From positions 79,628,765 through 79,692,764 of the forward strand of contig CM067081.1 in NCBI GenBank assembly GCA_034008185.1: a stretch of DNA of 64,000 nt. The letters run 5' to 3'. Shown piece after piece: positions 11,727-26,865 of this stretch; the stretch's first letter is position 1; each line of letters opens with the position of its first letter. Under the pieces are notes generated by a model that did not search any database, had not been told where the DNA came from, and was given only the letters and a program-made list of their open reading frames with translations. Origin of the DNA: Gorsachius magnificus. Its lineage: Eukaryota > Chordata > Aves > Pelecaniformes > Ardeidae. Position numbers and translations under genes: made by a program.

Positions 11727-13977
11727 TTGGTTCTGAGTTGTTCTTTGTTTGAATAACCCATCCCATCTTTGCATCAAGCTTCCTAGATGAAATACTTCTA
11801 TGATTTATCCTTCTGCTAGAAGCCTAAACAGAATTTTAATTGTGTACACTCAATGTATTCCAGTAAGTCAAAATCAGATCCTCGACACTTAAAGTCTGCA
11901 AGATTTTTATTCTGATGGGGGATAAAGAAATGTTTAAAGGGAAGAATTTTAATTCAAGCAATAGGTTTCTTCTGTCCATAGCTGTGAGGCAGATTTCTGT
12001 CCATATGTAGAAGAGAACCATCTTCAGTATTCAATCTAGACAAATTCAAACACAATTGGTCATTTTTACCAAGATTTTGGCCCAAGGTTCAGAAAATCTC
12101 ACCATCAATACTGAATGAACACACAGATGACTATGATTTTGCTTTCCCAGCAGTCGTTCACAATATTCCTTTAATCTCTTTAGGGTATGCAACAGTGTAG
12201 GAAGGCATATAAATTACTGAAATGCTCATTTGGGGTACAAGAGATAAATATTATTATAAACCAGAACATAACTGTAGAAGTGGAAAATTATGCTTTGCTT
12301 TTTGCAACTCAATTGTTGGCATTTAGCACAGTATAGTGTTGCAAACAAATCAATGCAACTGTTGAAATTGTGGGGGCAATCAACATTCCACAGAGTATTA
12401 GATGTTTCTTCTACTCATGGAGTTATAGTAATAGTAATGACATTTACATTTTCTCTCATTTCTCTGTGTAGCAGAGGCCTTTGTGTGTTTATTCTCCCAA
12501 TACATGAACTGAACAATGTTAAAGAGCACAGGATTTAAACACAGTAATGGCAAAACCAAAATAGTGACAGATTTCCCATCAGAAAGACTAACTTTGTCAA
12601 GTCTTGAATATAACATGCAGAACTGCATCAATGGTCCTCCAAGCTTTGTGCCCACCTACTTCAACATCTGCAAAGTCATGAACTCATGGTTCCCTTCCCT
12701 CTCTCTCCAGCTCACAAAAGACGCGGCTGATCAGCTCACTGACCAGTTGTGTCAAGTCTCTGCGAGACTCAGGAGTGTAACAAATGCTGCAGCACTGCAT
12801 GAAAGCCAGGGAAAGGATGTCTCTCCGTAAGGCTCTGCCCTCTAAAGAGATCCGTCATCACGCCTGCCGCTCTGCAACACCTCTCCCCACAGGCCGTACA
12901 TGTGCCTAGCTTGAAACACCCATATAACTGAGGATATGAACACCAAACAGCGGTATGTTCACCACATTTCCAAATGGTATGTGGGCTATCACAGAGTTTA
13001 GGAAACACCACTGCCAAGAGAAAACCCACATAGCCATCCACAAAACCTGTAAAATCTGGTGGGTGGCTTTGGTAGGCAGGAAAGAAGAAAAGAGTGGGAA
13101 ACCAACGGCCTCTGAACAGCAAACTTAGAATGGAACAAGGGACATCCTCTCAACCCAGAGAATAATTCAAGATATTACTATCCACAGTTTATCAGATCCA
13201 TCTCAAAAAAGTTAACAAGGAATAATACATTATGACAAAGTACTGAAACATAAAAATACAGCAGTGTTATAAAAACCAGTCACTGGGGGAGCAATAGACT
13301 CTGCCACTGAATAAAGCATGGTGCATAATTCATTCCCCATTCTTTTTCTATCCTTAGCACTTCTTTCAGTGAGAATCTGAGACTTTCCCCTTAAGATATC
13401 AGCAGTCAAACAAGACAGACAAAACCAGGATAAGCAATGCAAAAGACTAGCAACTATACAGCTGTCACTGGAACAGGTCTGAAATTGCAAAAATTAGTTT
13501 AAAACACCCAGAACCACTGAAGAATTAGAGCTGAATGCTCCTAAGTTAGCAAAACAGTCACAAAAAAAGGAAAGAAGAGTTTGAATGTGGTGGGGTTTTT
13601 TTTTAACAAATGATCTTTAGTAGGCAACTATCTTGCAATTTGTGGCAAAAGGTCAGTCTTGCAGTTCTCTCCCAACATCCTTCCATTCACACTTTCCCTA
13701 CTGTGAAAGCTAGTTTAAAAATGCATGCCTATGGTTACCCATGATGGCTAGGAGGAAAAAAAAAAAAAAAAAGCAGTTTAACAGCTGACCTCAGAATCAC
13801 TTACAGCAGCTTGGCAAGAGTGGGGATGATGAAGGCAGGCAACAGAAATTACTTTTTGCACAACAGCCTCAGTGTTACAGCACTAGTTCAGAAAATGAGA
13901 CTCAACCTTTCAATCTACCCTTATGGCCTGAGCCTACTTCTCTAATATCCCTTGAGATTTTTGTATGCTATTATGTT

Positions 13978-14094
13978 ATACACATATATATACACATATA
14001 TATATATGAACCATTTATATGCTTGTATATATATACAGCATATAAAAATATTTGTGTATATACACATATTTTGTGTGTGTGCGTATAGTACTGT
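13978..14094. repeat. TA/TG-rich simple-sequence tract
   Basis: Mixed runs of TATA, CACATA and TGTG with purine-pyrimidine alternation. No coding content. Confidence 0.85.
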
Positions 14095-17000
14095 GTTTTA
14101 AAGGCAGAAGCTGCCTTTTAAAGAATAAAACTCAGATTAGTTCTAGCCAGTGAATACAAATCAACCTGGAGCCTGTTGACTGCAGGGCTCATTAAAGGGA
14201 TGTCGGTTCAAAGCCTTTAGCAAAGAAGGCCTCCTGAGGAGATGAGGAACAGGAATGTTATATTCTTTCCTGTAGTATTCTCCCCATTCCTTCCAAATTA
14301 ACTGGTTTATGAAGAAAAATTAAATCTAATTTTATTACCTTACAGAGACACCCACTTCAGTCACTGTCACAGGAGGAAATAAGCACTGCTTTTATGCATG
14401 CTCAACTGAAATATTTGAGCCATGCCTAAACTTCAAGGCATGTAGTGTTGATGTACCCAGGCAGACGGGCTGAACCTAAATGAAGCCTGGCCCATCAAAC
14501 CAATGGAAATGCTACTGCAATATTCATGTCTTGTACCTTTTGACTGATCTACTCACATAACCAGTATCATTTAAGTTCATCTTACTCGTACCTGGAAGAT
14601 AAAGGTAAAGGCTCTATTAAAATAAATAGCAAGCACCAAATAATGGCTACTTCAAAATCATAAGCTAGTTATAAAGAGCAAGTTATTCGGTAAACCATCT
14701 TACATGACTGACAAACCATAACTTCCAAAGATAAAGAAAAAATAATTACTGTAATTGCTGAAAATTAAAATTACTGCTTCCAATTTAACTGAGTAATGAT
14801 TTGCAAATCATTATATTTTTGATTAGCACTTAGAAAAATTCACTGAAATGATCCATTATTCATTTTAGTAGGGTGCAGGTAGAAGTCTGTTCTGGAGCTT
14901 TAATTTTTGCAAATCTATTTCTTTTTTTCTGTTGTAGTAGAATATTAATATAAGTACACTCCAAGATATACGAATATGCTACACAGTGATTACTTCACTA
15001 AGTCCAGAGAAACACACTGCCACTGGCTAACTCACTCAAAGCGCTGTCAGTCTGTTTGCCCTTCTCTGATATGAGACATCCTACCATGAATTCAAGTTAT
15101 TGCTAACAGGCTTAAAAAGAAAGTAAGCTTGGTGCCAGAAAAATAATAGCTGCGTAGAACTGTTCCCAAACGAATATCACATATTTGGCCCTCTGGGCTA
15201 ATATCACCAGGAGAATTCTTTGATGGCAGCTACAGAGGAAGCCAATTTCTCATTTCATATGCACAGAAACATTTTACTTCTATGGGGAGGGGAAGAAGCT
15301 TCTAAACAAATTCAAAAGGCTTTTAGCTTACATTAATACAGCAGACGTATCTTAACACTATCTTGTATTCACATATGCACCTTATCCTTCTTTTTAATGC
15401 CACAGGGAAGTGAAAGAAACAGTTCACGAATAAACCATGCAAACACTCTTCTGATGTGGAGCTGTAAACAAATACTCCACCACCAATACAAAACCACACA
15501 TGAAAAAGAGAAGTCTGTATTTCAATTCCGGAGCACAAGGGAACCCAACTTTGAAACACCAGGTAATATATACAACTTAATTCAAAACATTCTAAAACTC
15601 TGCCTATTAAACATCAACTATGTGACAGCATCTCATTAATTTAAAAATAGAAAAGCTATTGATTCATAGAAACTGCCTGATATGCTTTCTTAGGCATTCA
15701 CGCAGGCCCTTAACCATTAAAAACAGAACCATGCAAACAGCAGTTGATAGGGTGCCTACACAATCCCGCTGGTTGGGCTGACACTTATGCTTAACAGAGA
15801 TGTGGCTTCTTAAAATGCGTATGACAAGGCCCAAGTAAGGTAACAGTTACACTGTCGTTAGCATATGAGCTACCATAACAAGGCAACAGCATTATGCAAG
15901 GACTGTTCTCATCCAGAGGAGCAATTACTAGCTCTGGGAAGAACAGCTCATAGCACATTCACGAGGAAGTTAGCCTTTCACCAAGGGGGCATTTCTTCTT
16001 GATATGTTGCTGACAACGCACGACAGCAGCTCACTGACCTGAGTAATGCAAAACAGGGTTTAAAAAGTTGTTTTGAAATTAGATGTTCCAAGGCACTTGG
16101 GTAAAATGCCCACACAAGGTAGATGAAACCAAAAGGGTCACTATGTTATCAAAGTCAGCAGAAGAATAACCAAATACACATCTTCTTAATTAAGATATAC
16201 TTTCTCCAGGAAAAGCTGTAAGAAACATAACCTTCTCTGAACAGACATCCCAGAGCTGTTCTATTTAACCCACAACCTAAAACAGCAACAACGGAAAAAA
16301 GAATAGTCAACAGAGGGTAGGAAAAGAAGTCAGAAAACTTTATTCTTCCCTCAAAAAAAACCCCACAACAAAATGAGACCAAAGAGAAAATTCTCTTCAG
16401 CACACCACAGTTCTCTTCTAATACCAATTTCCTTTTTCACAGAAAGCTTTTGCTTGTCCAGGAGACTACATACATGTAAAGACTTCAGCGAGTTGTGAAT
16501 TCAAGTTTCAGTGTCACATGTTTCTAAATCACTTTCTGTAATACTGTACAAGTCAGCTTCCTAAACAGCAGAAACATTTGAAAAGACCAAATGACTTCCA
16601 TAGAAAAGAAAAACATTATTTTTCCAATGTGGCCTTGGACAATGTTCTAAACTTAAATGCAGCAACGCGTCCAACATACTGCCACAAAGGAAGTATAAAT
16701 AACTACAGATTAATAAAGCTAATCTCTTCCATCCACTCAAGAGTGCCTAAAATTTTTGAAGTAAATCTGCTGATGGAATAATTTCTCTGTGGTGGTAACA
16801 CTGAGAAGAGAAAACCAAACATCATCAATGCACTTGATTTTCCAAGAGAGGATATTTCAACATGGCTGAGTGCCTACAGTCAAGAGGAAAGTGTCAGAAA
16901 TACTGCAAGACCTGATCACAGTACCTCTTTAATAGTTGTATACCAAGAACTCCTAATCCTAACTAGACTCTGAACTACAAAAAATAATCAGACCTTTGAG

Positions 17001-17520
17001 GATTCATGAGGCAAGCGTGATACAGCAAACTGATAAAACCTATAGATACCAATTTAAGGGACATCCAATACCACATGGTAAGTGTGGACTTCTACACAGG
17101 CAAGCCACAGGCTTCTCTGAAGTTGCATGACCAGAGCCCTTGCCTCCGACCTGGAGCTGAAGATCAGATTAGAGGGCTATTCTCACAGAGCATTGAAGAA
17201 ACTCATGTGGCGACAGCAAGAGCTGTCCTACCTCCAGACTTGGCAGTAAGCCGGAGGCATGTCCTAACTGACTCCTAGGTCAAATACAGCCTGCAGCCCA
17301 GTGTGGGACCACTCAAAATCAGTGGACTATCACGACTGATGCTACACGAGCTCTTTTTGTTTCCTAACACCATGGGTAGGAGCACAGAACTACTGGAAGA
17401 CTGTAATTTGGTTTAGACTATAATCAGCTTCCTTATAACTGGCATGGTGAAATAAACTTATACTTGGCCATAGAAGCTTTTAACTAAGCCTCATTGAACG
17501 TACAGAGAGATAGGCATCTA

Positions 17521-17637
17521 AATCATAGAATGGTTTGAGTTGGAAGAAATCTTTAAAGATGACCTAGGCCAACCCCCCTGCCACGGACAGAGAGAGACAT
17601 CTTCCACCAGATCAGGTTGCTCAAACACCATCCAACC
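17521..17637 (-). mobile_element. Short, older CR1 3' end, antisense on the plus strand
   Basis: Starts AATCATAGAATGG and runs through TTGGAAGAAATC, CCAACCCCCCTGCC and CCATCCAACCC, which are degraded CR1 3' blocks. More substitutions are visible than in the copy at 57788, so it looks older. It lies in PUDP intron 1 in the same orientation as PUDP. Confidence 0.88.
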
Positions 17638-20600
17638 CACAATGCTTTTGTGTTTCTGAGCTCAGACACCATTTGCACTCCAGCACCTGAACAGCAGATG
17701 CTGTGAGCTGACGACACCTCCTACGCCAAAAGGAACTTTTCCTATTTCCAGGAAATGAAGCTAGTCTGCTACTCAGCTGCAGTCAGACTGTCTGTATCAA
17801 TATTCCTCAAGAAACTGCCACTTATAGAGTTCAGTATGCAATAACAGGTGTTAGTAAGATTCCTTTTATCGTTTTCATGAGTACTTACACACTAATTCTC
17901 AGTCCTGCTACTGAAGAGCTGTATAGGTTTCCTCCCAGTACATATTTGAAACTTTGCTGAAAATCTTCGGCCTCTCTGCACAGAAGATGTTATATAAACT
18001 AGTATTACTAGTATATACAATCACACTAAAAATAGAGAATGTTAACCTTTTTTAACTGGAAAATCTTATCAGCGTATTTTGAGCTAGGCTTCTGTTGTGA
18101 AAATTGTTGTACAAGGATGTGTGGTCTGCCCAGGAACTCTACCTCCCATCATACAAAGTACTTAATATGGCAGATGCAGACTGATTAGGAAGCCTGAAAA
18201 CCAAATGCAAATATGAGCCATCAGCCACAGTTCCTGTAAGACATGGAGGAGACATTTCAAAATTAAACATTTGATGCAAAATACCTGCGAAAGGGTTTCA
18301 AAACCACCTCAGTCTGAAACCATCCCAGGGACCTCCATCTGGAAAAAAAAAAAGCATCAATCTCTTCCCTGCACACAAAAATTATTTTTTTTTAGAAGTG
18401 TTATAGAGAACACTTAAAAATTTGATGCACATCAGGTACCTAAAGGTGCATGTACTGGACCTAGTCCCAACTTTCAAATAAAATATTTTAGCTTTTCTAA
18501 GAGTGGCATTCCCTGGCAGAGAGGAGGTGACTGAGAACAGATCTGCCTCTTAAGTTCTGTGCTTGGATCAAACTGAACTAGTATTACTTTAGCACATTAG
18601 GACAATTTTAAACTAGCATAAGGTCTTCAAACATCAAAATCCACTTAACCTAAACTCTACTATCTCTTCTTTAAAGCAGGAAAAATAAAAAAAAAATGGT
18701 ACCAGGTATGTTTCATAAAAAGACATAAAACTTACCCACACTACAATCCATAGCACCTAACAAAAGGTTCAGACAGAGAAACTCGCTAACACATCAGTGA
18801 ACCCAATTTAGGAGAAATAGAAAGTAGGAAGAAAACTCTCTTATGGTTAAAGTTGTATTTTCAGCTACCTCAAGGGGGAGAGGCTAAATCCTGTTTTGCT
18901 AGAGAGTGATTCTGGGTTTAATGGAAATGTTATGCTCTGACTTTGTTTTGAGTGTGACAGCTTAGAGTTCCAAGAAACACCTCTGTGTATCCTACTAAAT
19001 GAAATAAAAAAAATTGTGTTCGGAGACTGAGAGTGCAAGCAACTTTAGTCTGTCATTTCATTCTTCTGTATGATTAATGCACTAAAAATAAAAACAGATA
19101 TTGTGAACCAAAACAGGAGTCATTCCACTTTCACTCCATCCTTCTTCCCTTCTACCTCAGTTCTGCAAGACAAGGTCAAAGTTTACATCTTGAGACACAA
19201 GCAGCTTCACTCTCCTGCGGCTGGAATTTAATAAGCCTGACACAGGAGTTAGTTCACTGGGACGTGCTTAGTTCTACTGCAACAGACAGGCTGGCAACGT
19301 ATATGCTCAATAAGCACGTAAGAGGAGGGCTTTTACTTCATCTCCAAAACCAGCCCCAACTTCCTTCCCTCCAATCAAAAGCTAAAGAAGAAAAAAAAAA
19401 AATCCAGTAGTCTTTCTCTCACTATGCAGAATTGGGTACAAATCTACTGAAATCAATTAGGTCACAATGGTACAAGAAAGAGACAATCAAGCTCACAGTT
19501 TCTGAATATAAATATGTTAGATAAGGTATGCATTTCCAATTCCACAGTAACTAACCTGAAATTAGATTTACAACAAAAATTTCTTCGCTCCATAGCAACG
19601 ATTTGCTGTCTTTCTGTTTGTAAATGGAAAATTGTTTTTGAAGATGCATTGTGTGCAGCTTCATAGTTAGAAAGAAGCAGTTAGAACTTTGAAAGAACTT
19701 CAAAGTTAGAGAAGTTCAAGGAAATTAGGGAAAAAAAAAAAGTCTCTGATGAACACCTGACAAGGTGTGGCAAAAATAATAGCTAGAAACCATTAATATA
19801 AGCATCACTTATGCAACTATACATACTGTGAAAACAATTATAAGCAGCCGTATTCAGCAGTATCCAAGCAGATATGACACAGAAAATCTAGAATGAAGCA
19901 GAAGTTACTAACACCTGAATATGAAATAACCCTGAAAAATGCCATTTGTAATAGACACTGTTCAATAAATAGCTTCCCTGACCCCATTCTGTTAATTTCC
20001 TTTTGCTTGATCTACAATCAAGCTTACAATCATCAAAATAGAAAACATCTACTTCATTTGTTGAATACACTGAACTGAGCCACTTGAACTTAAATGACTT
20101 TTAGACAAAAAGATGAAGTCCTAAGGCTATACCTCTTGACCCTTATGTTTTGAAACTGTTAGAAGGACTACCATGTCCTAGGCATATTGTTAAAGCTGCA
20201 TATCCAATTAAACAGGGTAACTCACATGTTTCCTAAATGTAAGGAAAAAAAATTAGAAGGTATACAAGTTGCAATAATAATAAAACAGTTGGTCACCAAA
20301 GGCATTTCTCTTCTGAAAAGAGGCAAACACACCATAGGCCACATCTTTCTAATAGCCTCTGGATAGTAGTTTACAAAGAGATTGAAAACTTTGCACAAAA
20401 ATGCAGATCTTGTACTCCATTAACAAGCTAAAGGGCCTTTTGTTTTTTTCTGTTGTCTGAGGAGCAAATCTAATGATTAATGTAAAAATCCAATTGTATG
20501 AAATGTTGCAATCAAAGAAAACAGAGTTGAACACTGTTGAACATGGCCATGGTCTACCCTCTAAAATGTAAAGGGCAACTTTAGTCACTGAGCTTGTCAT

Positions 20601-23600
20601 AAGCAGAGAGGTTTGAGGTTTTTTTCTTGTGTTAGGCTGACAAGGTTCATGGTGGTATTGCTACAGGGCTGTCGGCCTGTCATCATTTCTGTTCTGAAGT
20701 TGTATTTTCTAGAGCTTTAAAACTTTGCCGGTAACAAATAAAATGAAAAAAATATAAGAATTAAAGCTGGGTTTGTTCAGGATAGGGGTTTCTTCTGACA
20801 GTACCCTCTACCTTATTATTATTATTAATTATAGAAAATCTAGCATGTCTCTTGAGAATTTAACTCCCTCCCATGGACTGTCAGAGGAGCTTAAGAAGGT
20901 CTTGAATTGGAAATGGGAAGCATCTGCATTGTCAGTACTGAAGCTATTAAAATGCATCATCATCACTCTGTGAAAAAAAAAATAAATTCCTTGGTAGTCT
21001 ATAATTGTCTCAAAGGCTCCATTATATATAATTCAAGTGGGTATTTATAAACTATTTTGTTGAATATTTGATTTATGCTTCTGGGTCTATATTATCAATA
21101 AAAACTTTCATAGCTTGGAGGAAAGAAGTAGGTACCGTTATTTCAACAGAACTGTAGGATCTGTGTCAACTACCTTACTCCTATCCAAGGAAAGAGCGGT
21201 ATTCGTAAGGTACAACTTATTACACCTCTGATATGGTACACTACCTATGTATTGAGGACCTTGTAGCCACTCATGAGTACAAATATAATCTTTCTGAATG
21301 AGGTACTTCCATGCTGCACTCATCTCTAAAAAAAGAATGGCATGGAAGAACAAGGTTTTGGGGAAAAGTTATTGATAAGCACTATCAAATCAGCTGCCAA
21401 GTCAAGACAACTCAGATAAGATGAGGTCTTCAAGACTTTAGTGAGAACAATTTCTAGGAAAATCAGATCAAATCTCAGCTGGGCCTAAACTTATAGAGTA
21501 CTTTTTTTCAAAAGCGAGTCTGTTTTTAATTCACAGCACAAGAAGACTACTTTAAAGAAATAGGAGAGAAGAAAGGTAAATGTAGGATCCAACCCAGAAC
21601 AAATGAATGGGTATTGGAAGTATTTTTCTTATTGTAACTCTTTTCAGATAAACCTAGGAATAATGTTAGAACATCAGTGAAACGTAATTTCTTGTACATA
21701 CAATTAGAATATAAAGCAGAGAACTAAAACTCACAATTTCAGTATGCAAGATACTATGAAGGGAAAGGTAAACTAAGTATCTACTGAAGAAAACACAGAG
21801 GGGAAAAAGTATTCTGCCTTCCTTTTCTTTATATACAAATACAGAACAATTTGGGTCAAACAGGAATATTTGTTTTAGTCCCCTGAAAGCTGCAATTACA
21901 ATAGAAGGAAGAAAAAAATCTATTCCATGTTGAACTACAGTGTTAGAAAAGGGAATTGATGAATTGCCTTTGCTTTTTCCACTCTTAGTAGATACTTCTA
22001 AGAATATCTAGCCATTTCTCAATTAACCAGGGCAATGAGGAGAGAAAAACCACACTAACACGCAATTTAATCGTCTTGTATTAGTGCCTGGGGAGAGGCA
22101 GGGAGAAACAGAAAGATTTATGTAGAGAGCAGCTTTAACCTGTATAACACAGACAGGTACCAGCTACAAATCCTGAAATGCCAACTCTTAAAGCCAAGAG
22201 CTTTGATTAGGGAAAAACAAGGCCTAGTTTATTCATAAACCATATAATCCCGTTTTATTGTTAATTCTCCATTATGCAAAGAGACTTCTTCAAGAAAACT
22301 CTTGACATATTTTCAAGGCATTTTTCTTTGACAACTTCAGCTACTGAAAAGCTGCTCGTTATCTTACTAGTTATTTTAAATGCAATAAATCCTCTCATTT
22401 GCATACATACGCACACATGAAGAGACATCCCTTGTATTTCTAAAGCTTTATCCAGGAATTGTAGGGGTTTGTAAAGGACTGGAAATTTCCAAACTTCAAG
22501 AGTATTATTTGAAAGATTCTGAAGAAAAAAACCGGAAAAAAAGAAAGCCTAGTACTATGATGAACACTTCAAAGACTTTTATTTATGAAATATATTTGAG
22601 ATAAAAGGAATATTAATGTACTATATCCAAGGAATGATAACTGCAGAATCATACTATTAGAAAAACCTTAATAACAAAAATAAACATAAAAGAAGAAAAT
22701 TCCTAATGTTATGATGCTTCCCAAGATGCCATCAAAATTCAGTTTTCTCAGAGATGCCACACGAAGACTGCTATACAAAGTATATTTGCATATACGCATA
22801 AGTTGGGGAATAAACTCTTACCTGTCATTAACACTACCATTAATAAGTATAGTTACTTCTGCAGGTCCAATGTATACATTTTGGAAATCATAGGCTATTT
22901 CTAAACCCTGGGACCTAGAATCACTCAGGACCCATGTTATTTCAAATCTTGTCCCAACATACATATAGACTGCCTCCTCTCTCCACCACCCTGCTTTCCA
23001 GAGGAAAATAATGGTATGGACAGCAGTGATGGTGCTACAGCAGACTCCAGAAAGCTCTCCTCCCAGAGCAATTCATGGATGAGCCTGGGCAGGGGAGGTT
23101 GTGTGTGACAGATCACAGCCACCCAGAAATTTTGCAGTCACATAGTGTGAGGTTTTTAGGAGATGCAGCTGTTTCTAAAGGCATGAAGACTCAGGTAACA
23201 GGCAGCTAAAAAACATGCCAAAAGTTCTTTAAAACTTTGCATACGATTAGCAGGTGAAACCAAAACCTTTTAATTTTCATCTGTAAGAAAAACTCTAGGG
23301 GTTTTTAATAAAAAAAAATGGTAGAACTGGCATTAATAGAACAAGTGGTATAGAGATGCAAAACTTTTTTTTTTTTTTAACTTAACCCTTAGAACCTAGA
23401 ACTTCAATTTTATCTTGTTATTCTACAGTATTTCCAAGTGCACATGCTAATTACCTGCTTCCAAAAGAGGGAAGTGGAACAGTTCACTTCCTTTTTGAAA
23501 AAAGCAAAGCCATGATAAACAGTAAACTATGCAAAGTCAATGCTGAGTCAGCCATTTTCAGAAACTAAATTTTACAATACTGTCCACCTTGCAATCAACT

Positions 23601-23907
23601 GCCACATACAAAGTCTAAAGTTTGACAACACACAAAACCAGAATAGCAACACTACTGCTCTTTACTCTTAGATCTTTTCGTTCATGGAAAATTAAGACGT
23701 TCAAATTAAAAACAGGAGAAGGATAAATATCATAAAAATATGATTTACAACAATAATAACAATGCAAGTTATTAGGCAGTGGAGTAGCAATTAGACATAC
23801 TATAGTACCTTAGTGGCCCAAATATTTTCATTTTCCTGAGATATGTTCCCCATGAAACACTGTTTTTAATTTTTAAAGACTAGAAACTTATTGCATTGTG
23901 ATACGCT

Positions 23908-23939
23908 CTTTGTGGCTCCATCTCCCGTGAGCCACAAAG
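23908..23939. repeat. Perfect 11-bp inverted repeat (hairpin)
   Basis: CTTTGTGGCTC (23908-23918) and GAGCCACAAAG (23929-23939) pair fully around a 10-base loop. The stem is more GC-rich than the surrounding intron. Confidence 0.85.
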
Positions 23940-25466
23940 CAAAGAACGTTTTGTTAGTCCAATAATAATGGCACGCTATAGAGAGGATTCAGTCCTAGCA
24001 TAAAAAGATCCACCATTTCACATAGTGTAATTTTTTGCAGTAATGGTCTTGTAGCAGAATGCTGACGTTATCCAAGGTTATGTCACTTTACAGGCATATA
24101 TGGGTCTACTCTTTTGCCCTGAAGAGACGGGTCAAAGGAGCTTTCTGTATGTAAATTACAAAATAAAAAAAAAAAATAATCTTTAAAGTAGAACAATTTA
24201 TTCAATGAAATTATGTCTCAGTGTACTCATACTCCACCTTAAACCCATTAATTTCTTCCACTTCAGCCCTTCTGATGGACTATAATCCCAATTTTTTCAT
24301 TAAACACACATTGTCTTTCATTCTATTCTTCTTCCAGTATTAGAGCAAATTTTTTCCTCTTCCTTAGAAATGTTCCCAAATGGACAATACCAGTGTCAAA
24401 CTCATAAAACATCCCAATCTAACAAAGAAACTTCCACTTGTGACTGGTCAGTAATCAAATAAGGGTCTGTTAGTTTGAATACGTACTCTGTAGCAGTTTA
24501 CATTACACCCAAACAGACCGATTAAAACAGAACACAGTTTTAAATACATAGTGTTCAAAAAGGCGCCCTAACATAAGCAGGCAATGGTGATGCTGTGAAA
24601 GAAAACCTGAATGAACTAATATTTATGCACAGCAGACAATCAATACCCAGGAGTGAGCAAGAGGGCTGAGCTGTTTGGCAGCAAACCCCATCAGTTTTGC
24701 ACCCACAAGCACAGGACTGCTGTAAAGGACTAGCATGTTCCTATCCTTCGGAGAGCAGAGGTTACCCAGGAGCTGTTGGAACTGTTACTGCAGGTCAGAG
24801 AACATGTATTAACGAGCTGGGAGAATGAGACACTGTATAATGCCATACATATTCTACAATGACAAAGGTCATGAGTAAATTCCTACGGACATTAGATAGA
24901 AGGACTGACAAATGACAAACTGGGCTTTCCCCTCAGTTGTCTTGCTTTATCCTGAGACAAACTGAACACAAAACTTGCCCAAAAGAACCACACACAGGCA
25001 CAGCAGAGGCAAAAACTAACAGCAGAGGAAAAGTGATATACGGAGTACTGATACATAACTGGTGCCCAAAGGAAAGATTTCAAGAACTAGAATTAAATCT
25101 GCTTCATCAGAGACACGCAATCTACCAGAAATATGACTTATTTGATGAGTTTTACAAAAATACTTCATATAACTCAAAAGGGAAGGAGGCAGAAAAGTAA
25201 GAACACGTTTTTAAAAGAAACCTGCGATTATATATAAAAACAGCAAAACCACACTTGGGAAAAAGCAGTGTCCACTTAGATGCAAGTTTTTCAAAATACA
25301 GCAGCAGATTTATTGCCAAACTACTATGGAAAATGGTATTTATTAGAAGAGGAATTAAAAATTATTAAGAGTTGCACAGGAACAGAAAGCATACATAGAG
25401 CCAACAAACACTGACATCGTGAATAGGTGTGCAACCCTTCAAGAAGCAAAATATTGCCTCTGTCCT

Positions 25467-25487
25467 CCCCCCCCCCCAAAAAAAAAA
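25467..25487. repeat. C11A10 homopolymer pair
   Basis: Eleven C followed directly by ten A, in PUDP intron 1. Confidence 0.9.
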
Positions 25488-25627
25488 GAAGCAAGCAGTC
25501 AGCCATCAAAAAAAGAGCCACGAGAAACAGAGACAAGCATTCCTTACTTGCTATTGAAGGAAAGGAAGTCAAAAGTGAGATAAATAAAAATTAAAGGTTG
25601 GCCAAAATTTGGACCAGAACACTGATT

Positions 25628-25645
25628 TTATTATTATTATTATTA
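25628..25645. repeat. TTA triplet repeat
   Basis: Six TTA units in PUDP intron 1. Confidence 0.88.
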
Positions 25646-25993
25646 CAGGGGAGGAAAAGGATAAATCAAAGTCAGGAGTCTCTGTCAGAACCATTCTAAG
25701 ATACAAAAATTATCTTGGTTAAATACTTCTCAGTAGTCTTGTGAAAGAAATGAGGATCAATACAGAGAGGTACTGAAACACATAACAAAAGCAGCAACAA
25801 TTACTATCACACAAGACTCCACATTGTCCAAAAGATAATCAGTTGTCCACTATGAAAACAATAGATACCAAGTTTGAAGGGAGAATATATTTAGCTTAAT
25901 TGCTTTTGTGTTGTTAGTTAACATGGCTCCTGGTCTTTAAAAGAGCAACGATCACATTGTGAAAATTATCATCACCATTAAGGTCTGTTGCCA

Positions 25994-26024
25994 ATTAAAT
26001 AAATAAATTAATTAATTAATTAAA
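25994..26024. repeat. AAAT/TAAT tetranucleotide repeat
   Basis: Three AAAT-type units pass into four ATTA-type units. Confidence 0.88.
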
Positions 26025-26848
26025 AGAAGTAAAAAATTAGTGAAAAATAATAACAACTAACACCCCTGCCCCCAACATTCGAACTATAAACACCAGTATT
26101 CAAGAGTAAGATTGTCTCTCAGAGAAAATATACCAGCAGAACTCACAAAGTATAATTTTGCTGGTAAACCATCCTACCAGACAAATCAAGGTGTCCTTAA
26201 AAATTCCACTCTCGAGAGTTCAATTAGCCAACTCACAAGGCTAATGAAGGTTGAATGAATTACAACCACTCAGAACAAGAGCTGCAGAGTTCAGCCCAAG
26301 ATGGCATACAGTGTAACTACTGCCACTATGCAGAATAATAAATCCAGCGTTGTTAATGTTGTTTTTCTTCTTAAATAAAAAGAAAATAGGAATGCAGCAG
26401 CTGGAAATAGTGCTGTTATAAGGGAAAACTCTATGCACCTTTTCTTTGTGTGAAATTCTGTTCCATTTATGACACCTTATTATTTACATTCAAAGCAAAA
26501 TAATTGGAACTTCATACACAAAAGTGTATGTAGCCAACAAATATAAAACCTTATCATCTACAAACACATTTGAAAATCTGCATTTAAGCACAGAAAGAGA
26601 CTAATTTTTATAAATGGTCAAACTGCTGTGTGCGTCTTTAAAGTCACTAAACAGAACCTTTAGAATCCCAGCACCTTCAAAACATACCTCTCCACTTGCT
26701 GAAGGCCCTCTATACAACTGAATGAGTGTTATAGTCAGAAAATGAAAGCCACATTATTAACACTGGAAATTTGAAATCTCTTGGGATTAATTTATTTAGC
26801 ATGGTTTTTTTTACTTTCAAAACCAAATGCTTTAGGTCTGGTGCAACT

Positions 26849-26865
26849 AATAAATAAATAAATAA
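26849..26865. repeat. TAAA tetranucleotide repeat
   Basis: Four TAAA units in PUDP intron 1. Confidence 0.85.

Noticed and set aside
12516..13122. Open frames of 104 and 117 residues near the CpG patch
   Set aside because: No recognisable domain, and the two overlap on opposite strands. Only the CpG clustering was kept as an observation.
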